Source: Lenzites betulinus
Taxonomy: Eukaryota > Basidiomycota > Agaricomycetes > Polyporales > Polyporaceae
Assembly: GCA_022264855.1 (NCBI GenBank)
Contig: JABYQU010000014.1
Span: 1-64,000, forward strand
DNA: 64,000 nucleotides
Reading direction: 5' to 3'
Under the pieces are notes generated by a model. It was not told the origin of the DNA. It did not search any database and saw only the letters and a program-made list of their open reading frames with translations. Numbering within the stretch: position 1 is the first letter of the stretch; every line of letters begins with the position of its first letter. Of this stretch, positions 1-11,636 are shown piece after piece. Made by a program: the position numbers and the translations under genes.

Positions 1-703
1 CATGTTGAATGCATGCACGTGCAAAGCAGCTATATTATTGGTCAAGCTCTGTCATGCATGCAACCAACACATGATCTCGCTGATGCTCCCATCTGAGCAC
101 AGAATATATTGCTCCGTATAACTGTGTATCACAGATCAGAAATATGTTTTATCCCATACATTGTGACTGAGTGCGTTGACAGGTCATATCTATGGAAGGT
201 GCAAGAAAACGAGAATGGGGACTATTTGTAAGCTGGCGCATGAGAACAACTTAGAGAGGCTTTGTCACTTTGTTGACAGAGGTCAAACTATTATTGGTAA
301 GTATATCAGATGCAAAGGATCGAAGGAATAACATACGGCAACTTGACGAGTCGTTTCCCATTGTCAGGGCATGCAATGATAACAAAACAGAGGCCCTAGA
401 ATGACTGTTCTTAGAATATAATACTGTGAAGTAAGGTTGTGGACGTACCTCAATGGTTTCATGATCCACAACTGTACCAACATGGGCTTTTCCTCCACAG
501 AGATAAAACACGTCTGTACCGATCTATTTAAATGTGAGTATTAATCATAAATCCCTCATTGAGTTTGGGAACACACCGGAAAGGGCGGCATTGTAAGTAT
601 TGTGGCAAAAATGGGTAGCAGAGAGGTGAACGTGAGGGTTCGGGGTGGAGAGGAGTTATACACGTCACCAAATGAACTTCAACGTAATCCACGGCACGTT
701 CCG

Positions 704-756
704 TTATCAGCCATCTGGTCTTGGATTAGAAGTAACAAAGACCAGATGGCTGATAA
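704..756. repeat. Perfect 19 bp inverted repeat (hairpin)
   Basis: Bases 704-722 and 738-756 are exact reverse complements separated by a 15 base spacer. With one mismatch (703/757) the pairing extends two more bases each way, to 701-759. The arms contain CCATCTGG and its complement. Function is unknown: it could be a short hairpin RNA source, a tiny MITE remnant or a cruciform site. Confidence 0.85.
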
Positions 757-1218
757 TGGGAATAATGAATTTAAGATTATAATTTTCAGTGACAGACACT
801 AGAGATGTTGAATAAACAAAATAATAGTGTGGCGCACCTCCTAACCACGAAGTTGTAACATATGTGACATGTTGGGCGAGAAGCGTGGTTGTCCTGGAAC
901 ATCGCTGCACCATATATATACTGTGTGAGTGGAATGAGGTCATAGGGCCCAGATGCCTTGGCATCAGATTGCGGTCGGGCCCCGGACCGATGTTATTCCG
1001 GTAGTACGCTCATGTAGCATGTACAGTTATTTATGAGGGAATATCGATGACCGGCCGGCCAAGCTTTCGACGGTTGGAATCAAAGATCCGATGGAAATCC
1101 GGTGGAACTGCTGTCAGGATGAATGCTTTAACACGGCTGATTATACATACCAGAATACTACTCAGTATCACCGTCTCTACGATTTTATAATGACTTCTTT
1201 TTCCCATAGATTCTCTTT

Positions 1219-1273
1219 GGACCTCTCTCGGACCTCTCTCGGACCTCTCTCGGACCTCTCTCGGACCTCTCTT
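1219..1273. repeat. 11 bp tandem repeat, five copies
   Basis: The unit GGACCTCTCTC is repeated five times head to tail, with a single change in the last base of the last copy. One strand is therefore almost pure pyrimidine apart from the GGA. It lies in non-coding DNA upstream of no obvious gene. Confidence 0.9.
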
Positions 1274-1623
1274 TGTCAGCTGTAGTCCAGGTATGCCCGG
1301 AGGGCCACTGGAATATTTATGTCCGGACATCGCAAAGCTTGCGCCTTCCTGAGCGCGTGACTCGCACGCGATCACATGCAGCTCGCGTCAAACTCCAGGA
1401 CGCGTTGTTTCGCGACGCGTCCACTCGTCCGGCTTCGACACAACGGCAAGGCCCTGCGTTATAGCTGAATGATACAGCAGCCTGACTTGGTGCCGTCAAA
1501 CCCCGCTCCGGAACAAACTTGCTGCGCAAACGTGCACTTTATTGTAGAGAAGGCATTCACAACAAGTACATAGCTTCGGAATTGAGAAGATATAAGTACA
1601 CCACCGTTATTTGACCCCGGCTG

Positions 1624-3786
1624 TCACTCCAGCCTGAGCATCGACATTCCACCCGTTAATGGCTCCGTGGCGGCTGAGGCGTTAGGCGTTGGGTCACCCT
1701 CATCCTGCGCATGTTGGGCTTCGATGACATGCATCCACCCGCAAACGTGCATGTGCTCCTCCTTGTCCCTTTAGATCCGCAAATATCCATCAATATTCAA
1801 TCATGCGTGAAGACCTGAACAAACACACCTCTCGAGACAAGCCTTCGAGCAGTAGGACGTGCTCTTGCACATGGCCGCATATGTGGAACTAGGTCGAGGC
1901 TCCGCCGCCCGCCGATCGCATCCCCGCCGCGAGCACGCACCAGGATCCTCCACGGCGAAGGCGAGTGATGCGAGCGTCTGCCACGCGCACTGCGCCCAGA
2001 TAGGGTTGTCCGCCTCTGGGATGCGACCGACGAGGATCTCGAGTTGACCGCGCCTTATTTTCTGGCTGCGCGCTTCCCCCGGGCCCTCGGGATCGCCTGG
2101 TGCGAACGAGCTGACTAGAATGAGCCGCTTCACGATGCGTGAGCGCGGGAGCTCAGCACGAAGGGCATTGCACGTCGTGGTGCTCAGTCTCGGTTGATAC
2201 TTGAGCATTGCGGCGAGTATGTTTGTGAGGACCACTAACGACGCCAAGCATGAGCATCGTGCTTGACACAGTATGTCTGTTCACTCACTAGAAGCCGGAG
2301 GCCAGTTTAGTAGGTCCGCGCTTGAAGCAGCTTCGAGTGCCTCAAAGAACCCGCCCGATATCCAGTTGGCGAAAGCGACTTCACGAAACTCTGGCCCTTC
2401 TTGCTCCATGCAGGTGATAGCGGAGAGGTATGTTGAGAGCACCCCGAATGTCAGCCTTTTAGCCGAGGCCGGGACATCGCCGGCACGAGACAGACTGGTA
2501 GCCATCGCGGACCAGATGTCGGCGGACTTGAGTAAAGCGCGGACGAAGGGACGATGCGGCTCTTCCCGGCAGACTCGGAACATCTTCTGGAAGAGCTCGA
2601 ACTCCGGCTCGTTCGAGAGCTCTACTTGCTTGAAGCGTCTGGCGAAAGTGGAAATGATCGTCTCAGCCGCTTGCAGCGCCGGCGTGCGCTTCACTTTCTT
2701 CTTGCTATCATCGGTGCCCTTACTGGCACCAATGAGAATGCGCGCCAAGACAGTGGGAGGGGCAGGTAGCGGGTGCTCATCCACGTATTTCTTGCAATAC
2801 GACGGCAGAGTCCCTCCCAGGAAGGCGACCAGAACGACTGCGTTCATCCTGCTGTCATCTTTCACTGTGGCATGTAACCAGTTGCGCATGAGGACTGCGA
2901 GCGTCATATTACCAGGCTTCGTGACCATCCTAAAAGAAGCCATACCATATGAGCATGGTGAGAGAGATGCAAATCATATCGACGCTCAGACGTACTCAAG
3001 GAAAGATGGATCAATGGCAGTCAGTTGCCAGAGCGTTTGCGCTACAACGAGTCGTTCCACAACTGCTTTGAGCTCGGGGCGGAGGCTGTGTGACGGTTCG
3101 GACCAAATCTATAAAGATGATCCCGGTAAGCGATACATCTGGGTTGTTGGACCATAGACAACCTCACCCGCTCCAAGACAGCATTCCAGTACAAACGCAT
3201 GTCCTCAACGATCCTTTTTTCAGTCGAAGTTGGGGGGCGCGGGGCAAGTTCCATGCGAAGACATATAACCTCGAGAGGATAGTGGTACGGCGACCGCATC
3301 TATAACCGCATGAAGTCCGGTCAGACACCTATTTTCTTTCAGATGCACCAAGGAAACTGACCTGCTGGCTCGTTTCTTTCATCTCTGCAGCTGAGGCCTT
3401 CGGCGTCTTTGGGTTCTGCATGAGGGCCGCTTGGAAATTCAGAGTACATTTGCAACTGCATACACATCTTGTCAGGATCCGGTACAATACTGCAAGAAAT
3501 TGCAGACATACAGAGCCTCGACAACCCCGGCATTGACAAGGTTCGCCCACGTCTTGTACGCAGTCGAGTCTTTTGTGATGTCCCTAAGTTCTTGCAGGAT
3601 GTACGGCGAGTCCATAGCGGTGTCTCCATCTATAGACTCGGCAAACCCACGGATTGTGAGGGCGCGAACGGCGCGACGAGGGTCCGACCGGACAACATCT
3701 TTCCAGCGCTGTAAGCGTTCGTCGTGGTGGTCCATGAAGTTCGGCGGTGCCTGCATGAGCGGGGCGAACTTCGTACCCTTCGGCAT
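1624..3786 (-). CDS. MYND zinc-finger protein, paralogue A
   Basis: Multi-exon gene of unknown function with a C-terminal MYND-type zinc finger. It starts at 3786 (MPKGTKF). Exons that can be followed are 3786-3512, 3455-3362, one near 3299-3130 containing RPPTSTEKRIVEDMRLYWN, a long exon about 2943-2281, one near 2247-1829 and the last at 1768-1624. The last intron (1828-1769, 60 bases) joins CLER to DKEEHMHVCGW and completes the finger. The ligands read C-x4-C, then a single C where a C-x2-C pair is expected, then YC-x3-C, then H-x3-C. The body (DEHPLPAP, GASKGTDD, WISGGFFEALEAA) aligns along its length with the downstream paralogue B. MYND fingers usually bind proline-rich partners. The missing Cys may weaken zinc binding. 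Confidence 0.75.
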
Positions 3787-4374
3787 GGTGTATCTAGACG
3801 GAGGCGAGTTTACAGTGCGAGGTAGAGGGAGAAAGACGGGGAGACGGGGAGGATGGGGGTTTTCAGGCGAGTCTTATACCGGGAGGAATTGATAACGTTC
3901 AGGAAGAGGAGGAACATTTGGCAAGAAAAAAACAGTTGCAAGCACTACAGATGCCTTGCTCGTACTTCTTATTGATTGATGCGGCGGGATTATCAGGAGT
4001 TGGTATCGTGAGTGTCTTTCATGGACGCGATCGTCGCTGTACATCGCACCATGGGGCCCCGCCACGCCGGCGTCTACGCGTCATGAGTGAGGTCGACGCG
4101 ATCACGTGCTATCTGTACGCGTCGCTTCTACTAGTTTCGAGCTCTGATTCTGAGTACGTAGTATGAGTACTGAGTACTCAAGTATCGAAGCGCACCACCG
4201 CGAGCGATTACAAAAGGTGGGCGGTGGGGACGGCGAGTGAAAGCTCGAGCCACCTGGCCTTCTTAAAACCGCAAATTGGCACTCAAAAGTACTCGAATGC
4301 GTAGGTTGATACAGTTAAAAGTACATGGTATACAAGAAACCATTAGCGGTGATCAGGAAGGCTCAGGTACACAC
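3787..4374. other. Intergenic region between the two MYND genes
   Basis: No gene is seen. The region contains a GAGTACT-centred palindrome (4164-4180) and is presumably the promoter of paralogue A plus the 3' region of paralogue B. Confidence 0.5.
4164..4180. promoter_or_regulatory. 8 bp palindrome TGAGTACT-G-AGTACTCA
   Basis: Bases 4164-4171 and 4173-4180 are perfect inverted copies with one base between them. A further TGAGTAC lies 14 bases upstream (4151). It sits about 380 bases 5' of the paralogue A start and could be a dimer-type operator. No known factor is assigned. Confidence 0.35.
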
Positions 4375-6678
4375 TTATGCACCCGAGAGCCGCAACATCT
4401 CGAGTGTCTTCTGTACTTCTGTCACTCCCGGAATCGGGTCGTCCGACTTCGCGGCTCTGGCATTGGCCTCTTTCTGCGCCTTCAGCATCTCCTCTATCTC
4501 CTCTTCGGTCATTTCACCGGTCTCGCGGACCCTCTTCAGCCGCTCTTCCGGAGAAATCAAGTCTGCAGGTGGGTCGGGTGCGATACCCGCAAGGAGCGCG
4601 TCGACCTCCTCCTTGTTTCGCTTCTGGTAGATGTCCACGATCATTAGCGTGGGCACCCACCTGCAGATCAGGCGATGTTCCTCAGCGTCACTGCGTATTT
4701 CCCGTCAGTTGGTGGCAGATTTTCTGACATTAAATATAGGCACTCACAGCGTCATACACTCTTGACCACAATACGCAGAGATCTTGCACTTCCTGCATCC
4801 GCCTGAGTACGCGGGCTTCTCGCAGCCACGCCGCGAGCACGTCCCGCGCCACGGTCGGAGCGAGTTTGTGATCCTCAGCAGCAGCTGCCACGGCGACGCC
4901 GCCCACATCGGGTGGCGGGGGTCGTAGAGGGGCAGCGTGGTGCGCCGCGGACGCTGGCTTTCCGCGAGGACCGCGAGCACTTGTTTGACGTCCTCATTGC
5001 CCTTCGTCGCGAGCAGGATCAGATGGCGCATCATGGAGCTCCGTGGTAGCTCTGAGCGCAGCTTCGCGCGCGTGCGCACGCTGAATTTTGCTAGGTTTGC
5101 GTCCAGCATAGACAATAGCGTACACAGGAACACTGGCGAAGGGGAATGCAATGAGTCACCATTCGGAACTGCATCGACTTGGCACGTACTGGGGCCCCGA
5201 CCACTGCGGACGATGATGTCTATGGCTGCTTCTAGGGCACTGAAGAGCCCGCCGGCGAGCCAACAATACACCAAGTCTTCCGTAACGTTGTCAAATTCCG
5301 GGTTGCGCAGTACCTCGAAATACAGGCCGAACGCGCCCATGGCCAGACCATCCGGGACAGGACCCATCGTTGGAGCGTCTGGGCCAAAGGTCGCGTATCG
5401 TTCAATGATATTTGCGGTCGCAGACCAGAATGCCTCGGACTTGTACAGCACGCGGCAGAAGAGCGGAAATTCCTTCATTGCGTTGTCGTGTAGCGCGACA
5501 AACCAAACAATCTCTTCGTTGAGCTGTCGGCCGGGCAGTCTCCGGAAGTGCTCTGCAAATGCCTTGACGATGAGCTCCGCGCACTGGTTTGGGGAACGTT
5601 TCTTCTTCCCTGTGCCACGTGATGCGCCGAGCAGGAAGCGAGGCATAAGTGCATGAGGATCAGGCAGTGGGTGTTCCACAAAGTAGACTTTCCAGTTGGT
5701 TGGACCCATCTCTGCACCCAACAAGGGAGCCATGATTGTGGTGTTGATCGAGCTGTCGTACTCCTCGGTGGAGTACATCCAGTAGCGGAAAGCAACGGGC
5801 AGAGTCAGGTCAGATGGCTTCAGAATTACTCTGTAGGGCCAGAAATGAGTCAACAACTCGCACAAGAAGAATCCCTTACGTACTCAATGAATGTAGGGTC
5901 GATGAGGGTAAGGCAATGGACCATCTGTCCAACGACGGCTCGTTCTCGTACTCGCGGGGATGGCCTCGGGGTAGGTTCGAGTGTCTTTGCCGGATCCGAC
6001 CAGAGCTGTCAGTATGATCAGCCGCGTCGGATGTCATGCATTACATAGTTCAATACCCGTTGCATGATTGTAGACCAGTGCTTCTTGATCTCCTCGACCG
6101 TCTTCAGCTCCGTTGAGGTTGGGGGTATCACACAAGACACGAGGGCGTTACAGAGCACTTCCAAGGCTGTACTGTATGGAGCGGGTGCCTGATCATAGAC
6201 TGCTTTAGTGAAAGCGGATATAAACTCCAGTAGCGGCATACGTTCTCTTGCGCACTCTCCAGGCCCTCCTGCGACACTTCAGCAGTACCATTATCGTCAA
6301 TGACGACGTTCGCAAATGCAAGGATCAATTCATTATTGATTGCACACTTGCATCTGGGCATATTAGCACTCCCGCATCCTAACGCAAGTCGGACGAGCTT
6401 ACTTACAACGAGGTGATTATGCCACCGTCCACTAATCCCTTCCAAGTCTTGGTCGCGGCATCGCCTGAGGCCTTTATGAGCTCCTGGAAGAGCATGGGTA
6501 GATCATTGAACGTATCCCCCTCGATCGACTCGGCCGTGGGGGTATTGAGAAGCAGGGCACGGCTTGCGCGACGCGGATCGCTCTTGATCAGTTCTGCCCA
6601 TTTCTGGGACTGCGAGTTAGCGTAACCTTCGTAGTCCTTTATCGGCATGATGAAGAACGGAGAGCGTTTGGGTGCCAT
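4375..6678 (-). CDS. MYND zinc-finger protein, paralogue B
   Basis: Tandem paralogue of the gene at 1624-3786. It starts at 6678 (MAPKRSPFFIMPIKDYEGY). The first intron joins GGIITSL to CKCAINNELILAFANVV, matching VVEAL|CKCTLNFQAAL in paralogue A, so intron position is conserved. Later exons lie near 6239-6018, 5865-4744 and 4686-4375. The last splice joins ECMTL to DAEEHRLICRW and yields an intact MYND finger: C-x4-C, C-x2-C, YC-x3-C, H-x3-C. After the finger comes a charged helical tail (SPEERLKRVRETGEMTEEEI). Shared body motifs are VEHPLPDP, LLGASRGT and WLAGGLFSALEAA. No enzymatic domain is recognised. Such MYND families are expanded in Agaricomycetes and their function is not known. Confidence 0.8.
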
Positions 6679-6963
6679 TTGAGCGGGTTGATGTTTGATG
6701 GCGTTTTAAAGTGATATGTGGGTAGGTGAAGATCGCCCTACGGCGTCGAACCTGTGTCGCGAACGGAAGGATAGCGACCAGAAAGCCACGAGGCCCTCGA
6801 AACATGGCGGGGTAGAAGTGCTTGATTTTGTGCCGCTAGCACGATCACGTGCCTTGAAGGTGGTGGCTGAATGGACTTGGCGCTTAAACAACGCGCCTCT
6901 TCTACTCACCGCCGCCGGGGGTCCCTACACATTGTCCAATCGCCTTGTCTCTGCTATCACTTT

Positions 6964-8837
6964 ATGGATTTAGACCCGAGTCTCGTTGACCGCACCAACA
7001 TATGCTCTACTCCTGCTCGCGTACTTGCTGTTGGTCTCCTCACTCCACCCTCGGAACGCAAACGCGTTAGCCAGCTCGAGCTCGAAGGGCACGACAAGAA
7101 ACGCGTTAAGCTCGAATGGCCGCAGAAGAAGAACGAGAACGCCGACACACCTTCTTACAGCGATAGTGATTCTGAGAGCGATGGCCCTACGCTAAGCCAA
7201 CGCGTGTCACGGTTTTCCGTGTACAGCCTGAGGAACAAAGCCAGCCAAAGCGGACCTTCATGCGCGTCGCGGAGGGTGGACGGTAAGATTCATCTTGCAT
7301 ACCGCGAGCCTTGCTGACTGTTCATACAGTACCGACGCGATCCGTCTTGCGGTCATTTGTGTCGTCCAACAAGTCAGACGTCTTCAAGTGCCAGTCGATC
7401 TACGACAATGTGTATGTGAACATACCCTACGCGTGCTCATACTCCAATGGTAAGTTTTACCCGTCAGTGCGCATAGTCACATCTAACTTAGGACGCGATG
7501 CAGCTGCCAGGCGAGGTGGCACGCCTCATTTAGCGGTTGCGACTGAGCAAGGAACCATCGACATCTTGACCACCTCGAAACGCGATGATTGGGATGTCGG
7601 TACGTCATACCATTCGTCCAACCTCGAGCTACACGCCGATCTCCTGCAACCGTCCGGGCAGAGCCACAACGAGTAACCTTGCAGCCCCATGCAAACGGCG
7701 TCTTCGACGTGAAGTGGTCTCCCTCCGACACGCTCATCGCCACTGCATCCGGCGACCACAGCGTCCGAATCACCACCATCGCATCTTCAGTGTCTGAGCA
7801 GGACCGCACCCTACATGTCCTTCGCGGACACGAAGGGACCGTGAAATCTATTGCCTGGGATCCGGCCCACGATGGTGCGATGCTCTGCTCTGGGGGACGA
7901 GACGGCGGCATATGTCTTTGGGACCTTCGCGTGGGCGAGCGCAGTGAGGCGGGCCAGCTCGCGCCTGTATTGTCTATACCCCGCGCGCACGACTTGCAGG
8001 GCAAACCGACCAAGCCGAAAGCGCCAAGAGGAAAGATCGCACCCAGTATCCCGCTGCAGAGCATCACGCATCTCCTGTACACAGACACGCATCCATACGG
8101 CGTGATCAGCAGCAGCTCATCCGAGGGGTATGGCATCCTGTCCTGTCCATTCCATTCGTTTACTAACAACACGTTACCGCCACTCTAGGATTCTCAACCT
8201 CTGGGACGTCCGTCTCCCCTCCGACAACACCACCACTACCCGCTCCAAAGCAAAGAGACCACCCAAGCAGCAGCGCCCCAAGCCGCTATTCACCTCCGGC
8301 GACCCGACGACGTACGCCGGCGCCCGTCGCGGGCGCGGGCTCACCACACTCGCGCTCGGCACCGGGCCCTCCGCCGCGCTCGTCTTCGCGCTCGGCATCG
8401 ACTCGCGCGTGCACACATACACGCTGCCCACGCTTGTGCCGCTCTCAGGGCACGGCGCGTCCGTGTCCATGGTGGACGAATCGTACTTGTACGCGGATCC
8501 GAGGATGAAGACGGCGTCGTTCTACGTGCGCATGGCCGCGTCGCCGTGCGGGCGGTGGCTCGCTACGGGCGGCGGCAACGAGGGGCGGGCGTACCTGTAC
8601 GACATCTCGACCGCCGGGCGTGTTGGTGGGATCGGGTCCGCGGGGTGGGGCGCGGGCGTCGAGCTGCGCGGGCAGAAGGGCGAGGTGGGCGCGGTGGACT
8701 GGGCGGAGGGGATGCTCGCGACGTGTGCGGACGACGGGACGGTGCGGGTGTGGCGGCCGGACATCGACTTGTCGCGGCGGTGTAGGGAGGACCCGCAAGA
8801 GATGGGCTGGAACTGGGCGTGGTCTACGGACGCGTGA
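6964..8837 (+). CDS. CDT2: Cdt2/DTL-type WD40 protein
   Basis: WD40 substrate receptor resembling Cdt2 (DTL), which with CRL4 ubiquitinates Cdt1 and other PCNA-bound substrates during S phase and repair. At least five exons can be followed from MDLDPSLVDRTN at 6964 (an in-frame ATG at 6871 is possible). Joins are VDG|VPTRSVLRSF, ACSYSN|GRDAA, DDWDV|EPQRV and SSSEG|ILNLWDVRLP. Blades seen are PHANGVFDVKWSPSDTLIAT, GHEGTVKSIAWDPAHDGA followed by GGRDGGICLWDLR, then LNLWDVR, and a final CADDGTVRVWRPDI. The first two match the DTL pattern HENAVFD and GGRDGNIMVWD. Long basic low-complexity insertions separate the blades, as is common in this family. It is convergent with ARL1. Confidence 0.78.
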
Positions 8838-9126
8838 GGGGCGATTCGATTTCTTGTGGACGGTCGGTTGGCAATTCATCATCTGTAGCATAGCCACTTT
8901 TTGGGAAGCATCGGACATCAGCGTAACAGTGAATATCGCCTTCGGTGCGGCGCGGTGTGAATCCAAGACAGACGCATGCGGAGGTCTATTGACAGCGAGA
9001 GAGATGCGCAATAATTATGGTGTACAGCGGGTATGTAAGTATGGTAGCGTCGTGTCCGTGCAGCGAGGCACCCTAGCGAGCCCGAGGGAGACCAGCAAAC
9101 AGAAGGCGTCCGGCCCGCAGGCGCGT

Positions 9127-10100
9127 CTACTTTTTCTGTATTGCGTTGACCAGCCTGCCCAATCCCATTATTAGCACGCGAACTTCGAATTCGCCCACCC
9201 GCGCGCCGGTGGGAATCCCACAGCGAGACCACGCACCAGTCCAAGCCCTCCTCGAGCCCCTCGCCCTTCGTCGCACAGCTCCCGCGGACGCTCCACTGCC
9301 GCTCCTTCTCGCCGCCGGCGAGCCCGAGCTTCTCGCTGACCGTCTCGGGGGGGAGCGCCCCGGCGACGTCCTGCTTGTTGCAGAAGACGAGGAGGGGGAC
9401 GCCCGCGAGCTCCTCCTCGGAGAGCATCGTGAGGAGCTCTGAGCGGGACGTGTCGAGGCGGTCGGTGTCGGACGCGTCGATGACGTAGATGATTGCCGAC
9501 GTATTCGGGAAGTAGCAACGCCAGTATGGTCTGTTACCCAGGGGATGGCGGCAGGTGCTGGTTAGCGGGGTGAAGGAGAGGGAGGGGGCGGGGGTGAGAC
9601 ACGCACCGAATGCTGGACTGGCCGCCGAGGTCCCACACCTGAAACTTGATGTTCTTGTACTGCGTCGCGTGCGTCAGCTCTCTGCAGGAGGACGCATACC
9701 AGCAAGAAGCAGCATACTTGTACGGTCTCTACGTTAAACCCAATGGCTGCGCAGGACGCGTGTCAGCTTCACACGACGAAGCCGGGACGGCGAGAGACAA
9801 GTCATGCGCACTCGGGATGGTTGGTACGACTTCGCCGATCTGGCGGACGTCATGGCTCCGTTCAGCGGTCACGCACGCACGCAGCAGCACGTGTGTCCTA
9901 CCTGCAGACGGTACAGAATCGTCGTCTGCGCACGGCGTCGTCAGAACACACACAGCAGCAGGAAGGGCGTCGCACGCCAGCCAGACACGCACCTTGCCCG
10001 CGGCGTCCAGGCCGAGCATCAGTATCCGCACGTCCTGGTCCTTGCTCCAGTGCACGAGCGACGAGAGAGACGAGAACAGCGAGGAGATGGAGAGGCCCAT
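9127..10100 (-). CDS. ARL1: ARF-like GTPase Arl1
   Basis: Small GTPase of the trans-Golgi that recruits GRIP-domain golgins. It starts at 10100 with MGLSISSLFSSLSS (Gly2 is available for myristoylation). G motifs: GLDAAGK|TT (P-loop), PTIGFNVETV (switch 1), VWDLGGQSSIR|PYWRCYF (switch 2), NKQD and SCATKG. The product of about 180 residues matches the family length. It is cut by many introns, including a 24 base exon at 9902-9925 that encodes only TTILYRLQ. The last intron joins LDW to LVNAIQKK and the stop at 9127. WDLGGQ/SIRPYWRCY favours Arl1 over Arf1. It is divergent from the WKF gene. Confidence 0.93.
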
Positions 10101-10371
10101 GGTGTGCTGCCCAGCGGGTGTGCGAGAGGAGCTGGGAGGGGCGTCGGCGGGATATGGAGGGAGAAGGCTGAGCTGAGCCTGTGAGCGGACGCGAGCCACT
10201 TTACACATCCGGCGCTTGGCCTGCCACCGCGCCGGGGCAGCCCCCGGACAGGCACGCGCGTCTCCACGTGGCCCGCCCAGTTTCGCGTTTGCCTTTTCGC
10301 GCGTGCGATTCGCGTCGGGCTCCGTCGGTGGCGTCTACGCCGCGGCTGCATCTCCGCCTTCCCACCGCACT
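10101..10371. promoter_or_regulatory. Shared divergent promoter of ARL1 and the WKF gene
   Basis: 271 bases separate the two start codons, which point away from each other. I see no strong TATA box. Both genes must draw their core promoters from this segment. Confidence 0.6.
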
Positions 10372-11636
10372 ATGTCCGCTATGTCTGCTGAAGTCGCCGA
10401 AAAGTCCTCGCGAAAGCACAAGAAGTCCAAGACGCAGGAGCCCGTTGCACCAGATGGCGACGCAGCCCAGGAGAAAGTGAGGAAGTCCAAAAAGTCCAAG
10501 AAAGCACTGGCAGATGAAGCTACTGCAGAAGATGCCACCGACGCCCCGCCCGTCGCGGGCGTAACGGAGGAGGTCGACGCTCCGAAGAAGGAGCGGAAAC
10601 ACAAGAAGCGTAAGCACGCTGAGGATGCGGAGGCACAAACCCATCCCGCCGATGAGCCCGAGAAGAAAAAGAAGAAGCGCAAAGTTGAGGCTGAGAGCGC
10701 GGCGGTCTCCAGCGATGCCGAGGCCGTAGCAGAACCATTGGCGGAGGCGGAGAAGGGCGCGAAGAAGGCGAAGAGCAAAAAGCGCAAGGGCGAGGTCGAG
10801 GAGGAACCGAGCGCAGCCGCAGAGGTGGAGGAGGGCGGGATCGATCCTGCTGCGCAGCGCGACTCGCGCACTCCCAAGCGGGAGAAGAGGAGAGACAAAC
10901 AGAAGCGCAAGAGGGACGCGCGCGACGAGGAGGACGAGGACCGGGACGCACAGAGGAGGGCAGCGGCAGCGGCGGACAAGAAGGCGGCGAAGAAGCGTAA
11001 ACGTCGTGTGCGGACCACCGACCTGCCCGACCCTACAGACGACGAGAGCCTGAGCGGTCAAGCGCAGAAAGGCATGTTCTGTCCATCATGGTAGTCGCGC
11101 CAGTTGTTTGACCGTAAACTCGCACCAGCGTTGCTCTATGCGTATACGCAGTTCGAAGAGCCCGACGAGTGGAAGTTCAACAAGGCACGGCAGAACTGGC
11201 TCATCCGCAACGTATGGTCCGACGAGGCGGTGAGATTCTTAACCCGCTCGGTATCTACACACGTCTGACCACCTATGCATAGATTCCCGACAAATACCTG
11301 CCGCTTGCAACGAAGTATCTTGAAGGCGTGCAAGGCGGCTCGCGCGAGGTCTGTAATCCTCCACATAACGATTGCGATTCGTCCTGATTGGTTTCCTAGG
11401 CCCTCGTCAAGTCGTGCCAGGAAGCTCTTGAGCCGGCCAAATCAACAGCTGAACCCGCGGCTACGGAGAGCAAACCCGACGAGTCAGAATCCCAGGACGC
11501 GCTTGAAAAACGGACAGTGAAATTTGCAGCGCCGGACGTTCAGGAGAGCAATGATGCACCGTCAAGCGAAACCAAACGTCAACGCGCCACGACGCTGCTC
11601 GCTCTTCTCACTTCGAGTAGTAGTTCCAAATCATAG
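10372..11636 (+). CDS. WKF-domain (C7orf50-like) nucleolar-type protein
   Basis: The N-terminal ~230 residues are extremely Lys/Glu/Ala rich with repeated KKSKK, KHKKRKH and KKKKKRK blocks that look like nuclear and nucleolar signals. After an intron near 11080 come three short exons giving LLYAYTQFEEPDEWKFNKAR, QNWLIRNVWSDEA|IPDKYLP and KYLEGVQGGSRE|ALVKSC. This is the WKF domain seen in human C7orf50, named for the WKFNK motif. The C-terminal exon is acidic and ends TSSSSSKS at 11636. C7orf50-type proteins are linked to ribosome biogenesis, so a nucleolar role is likely by family. It starts at 10372 and is convergent with HEM1. Confidence 0.75.

Larger units (their letters stand above)
1..1623. 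other. Non-coding left flank
   Basis: I find no convincing gene here. The open frames are short, have no family features and do not join through plausible splice sites. The stretch is more AT-rich than the genes that follow. It contains a perfect 19 bp inverted repeat (704-756), a five-copy 11 bp tandem repeat (1219-1273) and a CCGG-rich patch near 970-1010. It may hold decayed mobile-element sequence, but I see no transposase fragment. Confidence 0.5.

Noticed and set aside
2273..3157. 294-residue + frame across MYND paralogue A
   Set aside because: Composition is that of an antisense frame, and the minus strand aligns with paralogue B.
8445..9011. Long minus frame opposite CDT2
   Set aside because: Antisense shadow of a GC-rich exon; His/Arg/Pro-rich with no domain.
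10335..11061. Minus-strand frames opposite the WKF gene
   Set aside because: Mirror of Lys/Glu-rich coding sequence giving Leu/Phe or Ser runs that mimic membrane helices; no start or splice context.
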